A DNA stretch of 41,625 bases, taken from JBEKYD01 sp049509915. Its GTDB lineage: Bacteria; Acidobacteriota; Terriglobia; Bryobacterales; Bryobacteraceae. Under the pieces are notes generated by a model. The model did not search any database, had not been told where the DNA came from, and saw only the letters and a list, made by a program, of their open reading frames with translations. Both the position numbers and the translations under genes were made by a program. The stretch's first letter is position 1; each line of letters starts with the position of its first letter. Location of the stretch: assembly GCA_049509915.1 (NCBI GenBank), contig JBEKZL010000024.1:1-41625 (forward strand), written 5' to 3'. Below are positions 17,701 through 25,653 of the stretch, in pieces.

Positions 17701-20528
17701 GGCACGATTGGTTGCGTGAACAGGCGGCAATGGCGGAAGCCGTACGTGAGTTCCTGAGACGCGACGATATCCGGCAGGCGGCCGGGAAACTGGCGGAAGC
17801 GCGGGTCAAATACCCCAACCACGCGCTCTGGACCGGCGTCGAGGCCGAGATCGACGCCCGGGAAGCGTTTCTGAAGCGGCAAGCGGAAATCGCGGCACTG
17901 GCGGACAGCGTGCGTGAGTGCTTGAGGCGTGGCGATCTTAAGGAGGCATCTGCCCGCCTGCGGACCGCGCAGGGGAATTATCCAAAAGAGAGTCTCTGGG
18001 CCACGCTGCGCCGGGAGATCGATAGCTCTCAGGCGGATCTGGATCGTCAGGCACGGGTTCGGGAGATCGCGGAGAGTGTTCGCGGGCACCTGCGGCAAGA
18101 GGAACTGGCGCAAGCGGCGAGTGAGTTGATGGCGGCGCGCCGCAAGTTTCCGGACGAAATACTGTGGAACACCCTCCAGCAGGAGATCGAAGAGCGGCAG
18201 CGGGTCGCGGCCGCGGCCGCGAGTGTGCGCAGGCGCCTGCAGCAGGGAGAGATACGGCAGGCCCATTCGGAACTCAGCGCGGCGCGGGCCAGGTATCCAA
18301 GCGAGGGGATATGGGCGACTCTGCAGGCTGAGATCGATGCCTGCCGAGAGGCGCAGGAGCGGCGGGCGCAGATCGCGGCGGCGGCAGCTTCGATTCGTGC
18401 GCATCTCGAGCGCGGTGATCTCTCGACCGCGAGTTTGTATCTGGAAAAGGCACGCGCCGCGTATCCGGGCCAGGGGGCCTGGGCCACGCTGCAGGCGGAA
18501 ATCGAAGCGCTGCACGCGGAAGCCGAGGCGGCTCGGGAGCGGCAGCGGCGTTCGGATGCGATCGGCGCCATCGTCGAACACGTCCAGGCGCTGCTTGGCG
18601 CGGAACGGATCGACGACGCAATCGCCACATTGCGCGCCGCAACGACGCAGTTTCCAGGGGAGGCGCGACTTGCCAACCTTTTGCGTGCGTGCGAAAGCCA
18701 ACTCCTGCAGCGAGAGGTCCAGGAGATCCGCAGCCGCGCCGAAGCGCTGTTGGCACAGGGCAATCCGCAAGCGGCCGCCGACTTGATAGAGCCACGCCAT
18801 GCCGCGGAACCGCTGGTCGCGGAAGTGCGCGCACGCGTGCACCGGGAACTGGATCGACAGCGATGCCGGGCTCAACTGCTATCGGTCGAGCAACAGGTGC
18901 AACCCGGACTCGGGAAGCGCCGATGGCGGGAACTCGATCGCGCGGCGCAGAGCGCCGCCGCTTCCTATGCCGCGGACGCGGAGATCGCGACGATCGCGGC
19001 TCGCATTCACGCACGCGTCGAGGCGATGGCGGCGCCTTCGCGCGACAAACCCTTCCTCTGGAAGCTGATCGCTGCGGGCGTGGCCGGCGTTGCGGCGGTG
19101 GCCGCGGCCCTGCTGCTCGCGCCCTCCCTGCGGCACAAGGCGGCGCCGGCTCCGACGACGTTCCAGGTCGATATTCGCACCGACCCGCCGGGGGCGACGG
19201 TCCGGCTGGGAGCGCTCTCCTGTGTAACTCCGAGTTGCCGTTTGGATCTCGCTCCCGGCAGCTATGAACTCACCGCCGCGCTCGACGGTTACGCGCCGCA
19301 TCGCCAAATGGTGGTGGTCAATGCATCCACGCGCCCCGTCGAATTAACCCTGGAACCCCTTCCGCCCGTTCCGACGAGCCAACCCACGGCCGCGACCGGG
19401 ACTCTGGTGGTGCAGACGGGCGTGGCTGGTGCTCTCGTCTATGTGGATGGCGCCCCGCGTAGCCGCACCGACAAGTCGGGATCGCTGGCTTTGTCTCTCG
19501 AAGCAAGAACCCACGACGTGCGAGTGGAGCGGAACGGTTACGAGAAGGCCGCTCCACGCCAGGTCGCCATTGCGCCCGGCTCCCGGCAGACGGTAATGTT
19601 CCGGCTGACGCTCCAGCCGTCGAAGCTGGAGGTGGACGGCGCACCGGCGGGCGTGGAGATTCGTATCGCCGGCAATCCCGTCGGCCACACCGACGGATCG
19701 GCGGTATTTGTGTTCCCGACTTCAATCAGCCCCGGCGATCAGGAGTTACAAATAACACAGGGAGCGGCGAAACGCGCCGTTCGACAGCTTTTCGAGCCAG
19801 GACAGACGGCGCATCTCGAATGGACCAGCATAGCGCCCGCCGCGCCGCCTCCCCCGCCGCCAACACCGGAGGAGGTCGAGAGACAGGACTGGGAGCGGCT
19901 CGGCACAACTCCCGGGGCGGCGCAACTGCAGGACTTCCTTCGGAAACACCCCGGCGGAGCACATGCAGGCCAGGCGCGATCGCGAATCGCAGATATGTCG
20001 TGGGACGCAGTGGACAAAACGAGTCTTGAGGCGTTGCACAGGTTCCTGAGAGACAACCCCGATAATTCGCACCGGCCTGACGCGCAGAAGATTGTCGATC
20101 AACTCGAAGCTACCGCGAGGCAGCAGCAGGTCAAGGCGGAACAAGGCAAACAGGAACAAGCCAGGCAGGAACTCCCGAAACCGGACCCGGTTCGCAACAC
20201 GGGGCAGGACCAGTTGGAAAGGCAGCGGATACTCGACGCTCTGGGACGGCTCGATTCGGCTCTTCAGCACAACCGGCCGCGAGATGTGAAAGCGATCTGG
20301 CCCGGGGTCACGCCCATGTTCCTCGAGTCATTGGCGACGCCGAGGACCAGGATGGCCCTGACTCCGCCGAAGGCATTGGATATCCGCTTCGCGCCGCAAG
20401 TGGGGCAGGCCACTGTGAACTGTGTCCTGGTCGTCACCAGCGGCGGCTTGATCAAGGGGCACACAGCCAGCGTCACGCTGCGAAACCATGGCGCTGGCTG
20501 GGTGGTGGAAGCCTTAAATGTCGACTAA
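14769..20528 (+). CDS. giant Ser/Thr protein kinase with helical repeats, PEGA domains and C-terminal domain
   Basis: Encodes 1919 residues. Residues 8-270 are a complete Hanks-type kinase: GRGGFGQVY loop (15-23), catalytic Lys37, HRDVKPAN (His127, Asp129), DFG (Asp147) and MAPEQ. Residues 280-1425 are helical, Glu/Arg/Ala-rich, with TPR-like units; the clearest are near-tandem ~55-residue repeats encoded at about 17548-18545. A membrane helix (about 1431-1452, WKLIAAGVAGVAAVAAALLL) separates this from an exported part. Two clear PEGA domains (DPPGATVRLG near 1470 and a second near 1545) and a third degenerate one (from about 1617) follow, then a Pro-rich linker, two W..L...P repeats and a C-terminal domain with SnoaL/DUF4440-like character. 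Usual bacterial kinases have 400-900 residues, so this is exceptionally long. The kinase probably senses the envelope and assembles cytoplasmic partners through the repeats; substrates are unknown. Confidence 0.93.
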   Translation: MISRIGKYTVEAELGRGGFGQVYKAWDPDVRQSVAIKVLLAEGDSDLLKRFKLEVVTTASLHHKNIVTIYASGEEEGTPYLVMELLEGQTLSQIVKERTPLSLLDKVRIMTQVAEGLAYAHSKGVVHRDVKPANIMLLRDGSVKIMDFGIALASNRRTVSMTMDGFVLGTVPYMAPEQFTSDAKANEQTDIFAFGDVYYELLTGHHPFEPFLRDLNALRVAVLTHDPPAVSRLAPDCPEALELLVHRCIAKERDFRYQKFEELRLDSSSVLVDLQHEQAAAILREVPELMITGGLQDARAKVREAQRLEPGNREARQLLETIDQKLQETINRERISARLAEADKHLSERRFAEAVQALETAAKVDRADTSVRKRLADAKAKLDGAVQANRLVEEARSKQAHGELEDALERLDRAIRADPEHTEARRLFPKISEQLARRERDQIRQKALRTVSEHLARKQFPDASAALDELEKQDSGVTGIADLRHEIERQKAEEERRVRAERFNLALARTRETMQAGDLERAGQMLVHLTANFASEAGAAGPVALLGEQLNALLRARDIADCRQRANDLMNRRSYREASALLAETLNRYPAESGLVKQKASADALEEARRRAEAVAAVLERANRLRGTGDLRGALAAIAAGRGRLGEETALADLAGQLEIEVERQRYAEGLEHLIESVRALMATGKHEEAVDRITQAKDYSGEAEVVALLVTARSTLALKQEQKSAAQALADASSLGTQRDWSGAIRILEDARSRYPHNTDLLQALDRFRGEMEREQRRDSIERHRTAILREIEAGLWEQADKTLRRARAEFPDEGAFLELAERIEGGLRERAIQEAISRVRAKLTADSLPEAMRQLEETQAVFAGDRRWQDLQQEIARWREYEAGLEEARRLLSQGNPTQAEALLTGLVTNAPDLRASQMIGAIQNQRAGRAAAAQLVRQSLERNDTAQATADLNTAQAKFPGERLWTDLQAEIAARHDWLREQAAMAEAVREFLRRDDIRQAAGKLAEARVKYPNHALWTGVEAEIDAREAFLKRQAEIAALADSVRECLRRGDLKEASARLRTAQGNYPKESLWATLRREIDSSQADLDRQARVREIAESVRGHLRQEELAQAASELMAARRKFPDEILWNTLQQEIEERQRVAAAAASVRRRLQQGEIRQAHSELSAARARYPSEGIWATLQAEIDACREAQERRAQIAAAAASIRAHLERGDLSTASLYLEKARAAYPGQGAWATLQAEIEALHAEAEAARERQRRSDAIGAIVEHVQALLGAERIDDAIATLRAATTQFPGEARLANLLRACESQLLQREVQEIRSRAEALLAQGNPQAAADLIEPRHAAEPLVAEVRARVHRELDRQRCRAQLLSVEQQVQPGLGKRRWRELDRAAQSAAASYAADAEIATIAARIHARVEAMAAPSRDKPFLWKLIAAGVAGVAAVAAALLLAPSLRHKAAPAPTTFQVDIRTDPPGATVRLGALSCVTPSCRLDLAPGSYELTAALDGYAPHRQMVVVNASTRPVELTLEPLPPVPTSQPTAATGTLVVQTGVAGALVYVDGAPRSRTDKSGSLALSLEARTHDVRVERNGYEKAAPRQVAIAPGSRQTVMFRLTLQPSKLEVDGAPAGVEIRIAGNPVGHTDGSAVFVFPTSISPGDQELQITQGAAKRAVRQLFEPGQTAHLEWTSIAPAAPPPPPPTPEEVERQDWERLGTTPGAAQLQDFLRKHPGGAHAGQARSRIADMSWDAVDKTSLEALHRFLRDNPDNSHRPDAQKIVDQLEATARQQQVKAEQGKQEQARQELPKPDPVRNTGQDQLERQRILDALGRLDSALQHNRPRDVKAIWPGVTPMFLESLATPRTRMALTPPKALDIRFAPQVGQATVNCVLVVTSGGLIKGHTASVTLRNHGAGWVVEALNVD
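17548..18545 (+). repeat. near-tandem ~55-codon repeats inside the kinase gene
   Basis: At least six successive units share the pattern 'A.SVR..L..GD...A...L..AR..YP....W.TLQ.EI'. Examples are FLRRDDIRQAAGKLAEARVKYP, CLRRGDLKEASARLRTAQGNYP, HLRQEELAQAASELMAARRKFP, RLQQGEIRQAHSELSAARARYP and HLERGDLSTASLYLEKARAAYP. Unit lengths vary from about 50 to 62 residues. More diverged relatives extend upstream to about 15780. Each unit suits a pair of antiparallel helices like a TPR. Confidence 0.85.
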
Positions 20529-22078
20529 AAGCTATAACCCAGGCCGATCAACGGCACGAATCGCGCAACCAGGCCGTTTTGGTCCAGCCGGAGCAGGACA
20601 TTGGCGTTTGCCACCAGGTTGCCCGTGATCCGGGCCTTGTAGCCGAAAGAGGCGTAGTATTGCCCGATGGAGACTCGGCCCGCGCTGACCAGGCCGCTGG
20701 CGGACCCTTGCGCGGGGACGGCCACGCCGCTACTGTCGCCGTTTGGACCTGTCGGTAGCAACAAACCCGACAGTGTGTGTGTTGTGGCATTCGGGATGCC
20801 GTGGATCCAGCCCACCTGATTGCCGAGAATGTCGGCGACCACGGTGTTGTGGCGGCCCAGCGCGACCTCCGTACCGACGGCCCAGTTGAACACATCCGGC
20901 AAATAGTCCTTAGTGGTTGTAAACGGTGCGCCGATATAGTCGATCGTTCCTACCGATGTATTCGCGCTAAGTGGCGTACCCTGCAACTGCCCGCCCAGGA
21001 TACTCTGCCCGCTGAATTGCCATCCGACATCGAAATGCGGAGAAAACACAATGCCGCGGGACAGCGGTTTCGAATAGAACGAGACGGCGGCAAATGGTTT
21101 CACAGTGGTGGTGCCGACACCGAGATAGTTTTGCGCATCGCCGGTGGGAAACCTCACGTCGCCGCCGAGCGCAACCACCATACCTGGTTTTCGCACCACC
21201 GTTCCTTTGACCCGCACCAACAGATCTCCGAAACCCGTCTTGCTGTAGGCGCTCTGGCCTATCACCGGCTGGAACAAAGTCGGGTAGCCGGGCGTTAAGG
21301 TGTCGACGCACCAACATGTGGAGCCATTGGTGCCGAAGCCGTTCCCGGCATAAATCGTGCCGTTGAACGTTCGCGCTTCAACCGCCGAATGCACCATCGG
21401 CAATCCCACGGACACATCGATGCTGTCGGTCACCCCGTAGGTAAGAAAGGCAATGTCCTGGGAAAGCCGCACGTCCATGCCGATTCCGAATGTCGCCGGG
21501 ACGGTGGAAAGCTGGCTTCCCAGGATTACCTTGGACGGGTCGCCGCCAGTGTAGAGAACGCTCAGGGCGTTGAGCGAAGACCCGTTAAACTTCGTAAAGT
21601 GGTAGTCCTGATTCGAAAAGCCAACATAAAAACGTCTTTTTCCAATGGTCTCGGCACGTTCCGTAAAGATGGGACCCAGCGTTCCGCTCACCGGAAGCTC
21701 CGCCCCCGTGGCGGGATCCGTCCTGACGATAACGCCCGAAGCGGGCGAGGATAGCGGAACGATCGACAGGGAAGTGGCGATGCTGGCATTCAGGGCGTTG
21801 TTCAACTGCACGATGCTTCGCGAGACCGAGTAATTGGACCCGTTCGTAATCACGGCGGTGCCGGACGGATCGGCCAGATTCGCCGTGCTTGCGGTTTCCG
21901 TAAAAATGCCTGGAACGGCGTTGTTCAGTGTAAAGCTGCTCGCCCCGGTCAGTGTCTGCACCGAAAGGGGAGCGGTAGCGGAATACATCAGCACTTGCGA
22001 CACGCTGGGGCTCTGCGATTGGGCGGTGGCGCCGAAACTCAGAAGTGCCGCAACCAACATTTCAATTCTTCGAGACAT
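20525..22078 (-). CDS. predicted outer-membrane beta-barrel protein
   Basis: Encodes 517 residues with a signal peptide (MSRRIEMLVAALLSFGATAQ). The mature part is rich in Gly, Ser, Thr and Asn, has alternating hydrophobic strands and ends in Phe (LIGLGYSF), the outer-membrane insertion signature. Features such as RRFYVGFSNQDYHF, GFGDLLVRVKGTVV and GGDVRFPTGDAQNYLGVGTT resemble barrels of the transporter/porin type found in acidobacteria. A CxC pair (TCWCVD) sits in a predicted loop. GAGGG lies eight bases upstream of the ATG. The gene converges on the giant kinase: its stop at 20525-20527 and the kinase stop at 20526-20528 overlap in the sequence CTAA. Function beyond a barrel is not deducible. 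Confidence 0.8.
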   Translation of the reverse strand: MSRRIEMLVAALLSFGATAQSQSPSVSQVLMYSATAPLSVQTLTGASSFTLNNAVPGIFTETASTANLADPSGTAVITNGSNYSVSRSIVQLNNALNASIATSLSIVPLSSPASGVIVRTDPATGAELPVSGTLGPIFTERAETIGKRRFYVGFSNQDYHFTKFNGSSLNALSVLYTGGDPSKVILGSQLSTVPATFGIGMDVRLSQDIAFLTYGVTDSIDVSVGLPMVHSAVEARTFNGTIYAGNGFGTNGSTCWCVDTLTPGYPTLFQPVIGQSAYSKTGFGDLLVRVKGTVVRKPGMVVALGGDVRFPTGDAQNYLGVGTTTVKPFAAVSFYSKPLSRGIVFSPHFDVGWQFSGQSILGGQLQGTPLSANTSVGTIDYIGAPFTTTKDYLPDVFNWAVGTEVALGRHNTVVADILGNQVGWIHGIPNATTHTLSGLLLPTGPNGDSSGVAVPAQGSASGLVSAGRVSIGQYYASFGYKARITGNLVANANVLLRLDQNGLVARFVPLIGLGYSF

Positions 22079-22165
22079 AATTTAATCCCTCAACGACGTG
22101 GAGTGCGCGGTCATCCCTACCGCAAAGTGGAGTCAGACTATCACACGAATTTGCCAAACGCAATA

Positions 22166-22177
22166 GGTACCGGTACC
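22166..22177. repeat. 12-bp palindrome upstream of the barrel gene
   Basis: GGTACCGGTACC is a perfect palindrome and also a tandem GGTACC. It lies about 90 bases upstream of the barrel gene's start and just beyond the 3' end of the converging-strand neighbour, a position compatible with an operator. No regulator is apparent nearby. Confidence 0.35.
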
Positions 22178-22183
22178 GTTCGT

Positions 22184-22666
22184 TTACCAGTCGAGAACAA
22201 ACAACTGCGAGGGCCGGGGCACGAGATGGAATAAGTCGCGCATCGCCGTATGGGCGGTGTCCGTCGACCCTTTACTCAGGTTATTCAATTGCCGGGGTCC
22301 GATGCACCCTATCAGCCATCCGACGTGCGGCGCCTCATGAATGAGAATTCCCCGTTCCTGGGCGGTCAGGCCACCGTGTACCCGGAAGCATTGCCCGTTT
22401 GTTCCTTTCAATTCCGAGACAGCCTTGTTCCCGGTTTTGTAGGTCAGCGGGTACGGTTCCTTCTTGTACTCATGGCCCTTGTATGACTGAGGCTTGAGCT
22501 GAACGTACCCGCCCATCCGCTCGATGGTTGTGAATCGCGCGACTTCCGTAACGCCGGACCCGTCCAAAGTCTGCACGTCGAGGAATCCGGCCGGAGCGGA
22601 AATCTTTGAGCCAGAATTCGAGGCAGGAAGGTCGACCTGAAAATGAGGTAGCCGATCAGGAGGCAA
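22184..22666 (-). CDS. uncharacterised protein with a DUF5675-like 'IHE...GCIGP' motif
   Basis: The open frame encodes up to 160 residues, but the start is uncertain: the first codon is TTG 22666 inside the upstream DUF4386 gene, which it overlaps in another frame. Sequence from about residue 27 (FLDVQTLDGSGVTEVARFTTIERMGGYVQLKP) onward looks like a real protein. The segment ERGILIHEAPHVGWLIGCIGPR recalls small phage-associated or L,D-transpeptidase-like families in which a late His and a Cys in 'GCI' are conserved. That assignment is a weak inference. It may be a 5'-truncated gene joined to the truncated DUF4386 gene. Confidence 0.5.
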   Translation of the reverse strand: MPPDRLPHFQVDLPASNSGSKISAPAGFLDVQTLDGSGVTEVARFTTIERMGGYVQLKPQSYKGHEYKKEPYPLTYKTGNKAVSELKGTNGQCFRVHGGLTAQERGILIHEAPHVGWLIGCIGPRQLNNLSKGSTDTAHTAMRDLFHLVPRPSQLFVLDW

Positions 22667-22989
22667 TAGGGCCCGAAAAATACCAGACTGCTGATTCTGA
22701 AGGGAGCGAGATTAAAGAGGCTAAGAACATCATTGGCACATCCCGCGAGGCTGAAGAACGCCGCGAGCAAAGAGAGGCGCCTGTTCACCGGCCTAAATAT
22801 GTTATAGAAGAGCAGCGTCATTGCGGTATAGAACGCGTGCGCGATGAGGTTGACGGCGTCATATAGAACAAGCCGGCCCCGGCCGACGAAGACCTCGGCG
22901 GATACGGTCGTCAGAAAGTAAAGCAAATAAACGGCGCCGGTGATCCTGGCCTTGGGACGGGGCGAAGCTTCTGCGGTCCGTTCCACCAT
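22444..22989 (-). pseudogene. DUF4386-family membrane protein, 3'-truncated
   Basis: ATG 22989 with GGAGG seven bases upstream begins a protein with typical DUF4386 features: ARITGAVYLLYFLTTVSAEVF, a helix carrying FYNIFRPVNRRLSLLAAFFSL, and GPYCLLIGYLIFRSTFLPRIL. Family members normally continue for another two membrane helices after FLPRILG. Here the sequence switches near 22615 to a non-membrane Arg/Ser-rich tail (FPLRPDSSTCRLWTG), while a different gene becomes open in another frame. I infer a deletion joining two genes. It lies directly downstream of zwf on the same strand and could be co-transcribed. Confidence 0.65.
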
Positions 22990-23025
22990 TTCATCGCCTC
23001 CAGGAGGGTATTTGGTACCGGCTCG

Positions 23026-24423
23026 TTATCCGGATGTCTCTTTGGGCGTGGGGTTGTGCCAGCCGCCGTCCGCGGCGATGATCGCGTCCGCCTCTTTCGG
23101 CCCCCAGCCGCCGCGCTTGTAAGGGCGGGCCCGCGGGTGGGTTTTCAGGACCGGCTCGACTACCGCCCAGGCGGCCTCCACCGCGTCCTCACGGGTGAAG
23201 AGCGCCCCATCGCCGGCCATGGCGTCGGTCAAAAGCCGTTCATACGGCTCTTCCTCACCCGCCTGTTCTTCCGACAGGTAGAGTTCTCGCTGGTCCCCGA
23301 CAAACTCTTTGCCGGGGAGCTTGACGCGGGCGGCGAGAGCCAAGGCCGAGCCGGGCGAGAGGCGGAAGCGCAGGTAGTTGGCCGGGCCTGTGGCCGGCGC
23401 CGAATCGGCGAAGAGCCTCTGTGGAGGCGGCTTCAGTTCCACCAGCACCTCGGTCGCGGTTACGGCCAGATACTTGCCGGAGCGGAGGTACCACGGCACC
23501 CCTTCCCAGCGCCATGAGTCGATGAAAAGCCGCAGGGCGCAGAACGTCTCGACGTCGGAGGTTCTGGCGACGCCCGGCTCCTTCCGGTAGCCCGCATACT
23601 GGCCGCGCACCAGGTCGCCCGGTTTTAGCGGGCGCATGGCGCTGAAAACGCCGGCTTTCTCTCTTTGGACGGCTCCAAAGTCCCTACCGGCCGGAGGCTC
23701 CATGGCCAGCAGCGCGACCACCTGGAAAAGGTGGTTCTGAACCACATCGCGCAGACAGCCGGCGCTTTCGTAAAACGCCCCGCGGCCCCCCACGCCGAAA
23801 TCCTCGGATAAGGTGATCTGGACACTGGCTACGTAGTTGCGGTTCCAGATCGGTTCCAGGAACGAATTGGCGAAGCGAAAATAGAGGATATTCATGATCG
23901 CCTCCTTCCCAAGGAAGTGATCGATGCGGAAAATCGAATCCTCCGGGAACACCGTTCGCGCCACGCCGTTCAGTTCCCTGGCCGAGGTCAAGTCCCGCCC
24001 GAACGGCTTTTCGACAATGACGCGCGCATCTCCGGCCAGCTTCGCGGCGCCGAGCCCTTTGATCACCGTCTCGAAAAGCGAGGGCGGAATGGCGAGATAG
24101 TAAGCCGGGCGCCGGGCCTTACCGAGCGCCGCCTTTATCGCCGCGAACGTGTTCGGGTCCTGGTAATCTCCACTGACGTATTGGAGCAGCGACAGAAGAC
24201 GGTGAAGGGCGCGCCGGTCGTCGACGCCGCCCGCTTTCTCGATACTGTCGGTGACTCGTTTGTGCAGCCTCTCCGGACTCCACTTGGGGAGGGCGACGCC
24301 GATCACCGGCGCCTGGAGCGAACCTCTCTTCACCATCGCATAGAGGGCGGGGAAGATCATCTTATGCGCGAGATCGCCGGTCACGCCAAAAAGGACCAGC
24401 GCGTCGGAATGGGATGCAGTCAC
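23026..24423 (-). CDS. zwf: glucose-6-phosphate 1-dehydrogenase
   Basis: Encodes 465 residues and oxidises glucose 6-phosphate to 6-phosphogluconolactone with NAD(P)+, the first oxidative pentose-phosphate step. The start is GTG 24423 with AAAGGAG upstream. The nucleotide-binding loop is FGVTGDLAHK (residues 12-21). RVIVEKPFGRDL and the active-site motif RIDHFLGKE are present (family consensus RIDHYLGKE, with a conservative Tyr-to-Phe change). NYLRFRLSP and the C-terminal substrate-domain residues follow. Length is slightly short but normal. The gene is 28 bases behind gnd, so the two form an operon supplying NADPH and pentoses. Confidence 0.96.
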   Translation of the reverse strand: MTASHSDALVLFGVTGDLAHKMIFPALYAMVKRGSLQAPVIGVALPKWSPERLHKRVTDSIEKAGGVDDRRALHRLLSLLQYVSGDYQDPNTFAAIKAALGKARRPAYYLAIPPSLFETVIKGLGAAKLAGDARVIVEKPFGRDLTSARELNGVARTVFPEDSIFRIDHFLGKEAIMNILYFRFANSFLEPIWNRNYVASVQITLSEDFGVGGRGAFYESAGCLRDVVQNHLFQVVALLAMEPPAGRDFGAVQREKAGVFSAMRPLKPGDLVRGQYAGYRKEPGVARTSDVETFCALRLFIDSWRWEGVPWYLRSGKYLAVTATEVLVELKPPPQRLFADSAPATGPANYLRFRLSPGSALALAARVKLPGKEFVGDQRELYLSEEQAGEEEPYERLLTDAMAGDGALFTREDAVEAAWAVVEPVLKTHPRARPYKRGGWGPKEADAIIAADGGWHNPTPKETSG

Positions 24424-24451
24424 CGGACAGCTCCTTTCATGGTGGCGCCTG

Positions 24452-25465
24452 TCATGACTTTTTCTCGAGATGGCCGCCGAAGCCGAATCGCATGGCGGAG
24501 AGTAACTTGTCGGCGAAATCCTCTTCGCCTCTTGACGCGAACCGTTGATAGAGCGCGGCGCTCAGCACCGGTGCGGGAGCCCCTTCCTCGATGGCGGCGG
24601 TGATGGTCCACCGGCCTTCCCCGGAATCGGATACGCGGCCCGAGAATTTGGAAAGATCCTGCTGCCCGAATAATGCGACGGCGGTCAAGTCCAGCAACCA
24701 TGAGGCGATCACGCTGCCGCGCCGCCAGACTTCGGCGACATCCGCCAGGTTGAAATCGTACTGATAATGCTCCGGATGGCGCAGAGGCGTCGTCTCGGCA
24801 TCGGCGCTCTGGGCGCTTTTGCCGACGCCCGCGTGCCGGAGAATGTTCAGCCCCTCGGCGTACGCCTCCATAATGCCGTATTCGATGCCGTTGTGAACCA
24901 TCTTGACGAAATGGCCGGCGCCGGATGGACCGCAATACAGGTAACCCTCCTCAGCCGTGCCGTCCGAGTTTTCGCGCCCCAGCGTCCGCTGGAGATCGCC
25001 GCGGCCGGGAGCCAGCGTCTTGAAGACCGGGTCCAGGTGGCGGACAGCTTCGGCCTTACCTCCAATCATCAGGCAGAAGCCGCGCTCGATGCCCCACACG
25101 CCGCCGCTGGTCCCGACGTCGATGTAATGAATGCCACCGGGCTCGAGTTCCTTGGCGCGCCGGATGTCGTCGATGTAGTAAGAATTGCCGCCATCCACCA
25201 CCATGTCGTCCTTCTGCATCAGGGTGGAAAGGCTGGCGAGCGTGCCGTCGACCGCTGCCGCGGGCACCATCAACCATGCCGCGCGGGGAGGCGCGAGTTT
25301 GGCTACAAAGTCCTCGAGTGACGTGGCTCCGGCCACGCCTTCCCGCGCCAGTGCCGTCACGTTATCCCGATTCTGGTCGAAGACAACGCACTGATGGCCG
25401 CCGCGTTGGAGGCGGCGGACCATGTTGGCGCCCATCCTGCCCAGACCGATCATTCCAATTTGCAT
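24452..25465 (-). CDS. gnd: 6-phosphogluconate dehydrogenase, decarboxylating (short GndA/YqeC type)
   Basis: Encodes 337 residues and converts 6-phosphogluconate to ribulose 5-phosphate and CO2. The chosen start, ATG 25465, has AGGAGGGG upstream and begins the Rossmann fold directly (MQIGMIGLGRMGANMVRRL); the GTG nine codons before it would add no domain. VVDGGNSYYIDDIRRAKEL, GTSGGVWGIERGFCLMIGG and the catalytic segment GPSGAGHFVKMVHNGIEYG (Lys and Asn) are diagnostic. At about 340 residues it belongs to the shorter class rather than the 470-residue E. coli type; members of that class often prefer NAD. It is the first gene of the gnd-zwf unit. Confidence 0.95.
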   Translation of the reverse strand: MQIGMIGLGRMGANMVRRLQRGGHQCVVFDQNRDNVTALAREGVAGATSLEDFVAKLAPPRAAWLMVPAAAVDGTLASLSTLMQKDDMVVDGGNSYYIDDIRRAKELEPGGIHYIDVGTSGGVWGIERGFCLMIGGKAEAVRHLDPVFKTLAPGRGDLQRTLGRENSDGTAEEGYLYCGPSGAGHFVKMVHNGIEYGIMEAYAEGLNILRHAGVGKSAQSADAETTPLRHPEHYQYDFNLADVAEVWRRGSVIASWLLDLTAVALFGQQDLSKFSGRVSDSGEGRWTITAAIEEGAPAPVLSAALYQRFASRGEEDFADKLLSAMRFGFGGHLEKKS

Positions 25466-25653
25466 TCTTCCCCCTCCTAAGCGGACCATTCCGCGTCGAT
25501 TCCGGCGCGTCGATGGTACGTCATTCGATCACTCGCAGGTATTGGGCCTATTTTCGCATAAGCGCCTGGCCGGCCTTTTCGCAAGCTGGACGTCGGCATT
25601 TGCGGCTTCGCCAGACTCGTCGCGGCGGCACGGCGCGTTATCATGGGGGCTCA

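Noticed and set aside
17548..18545. Repeat array considered as a CRISPR-like or non-coding repeat
   Set aside because: Repeats are protein-level, in frame, variable in length and lack spacers.
15117..18875. Long minus-strand open frames within the giant kinase gene
   Set aside because: They are mirror frames of a GC-rich, repeat-rich coding sequence with no recognisable domains.
25276..25653. Upstream extension of the rhomboid gene
   Set aside because: It runs antisense to gnd and has no homology; the zinc ribbon begins right after ATG 25654.
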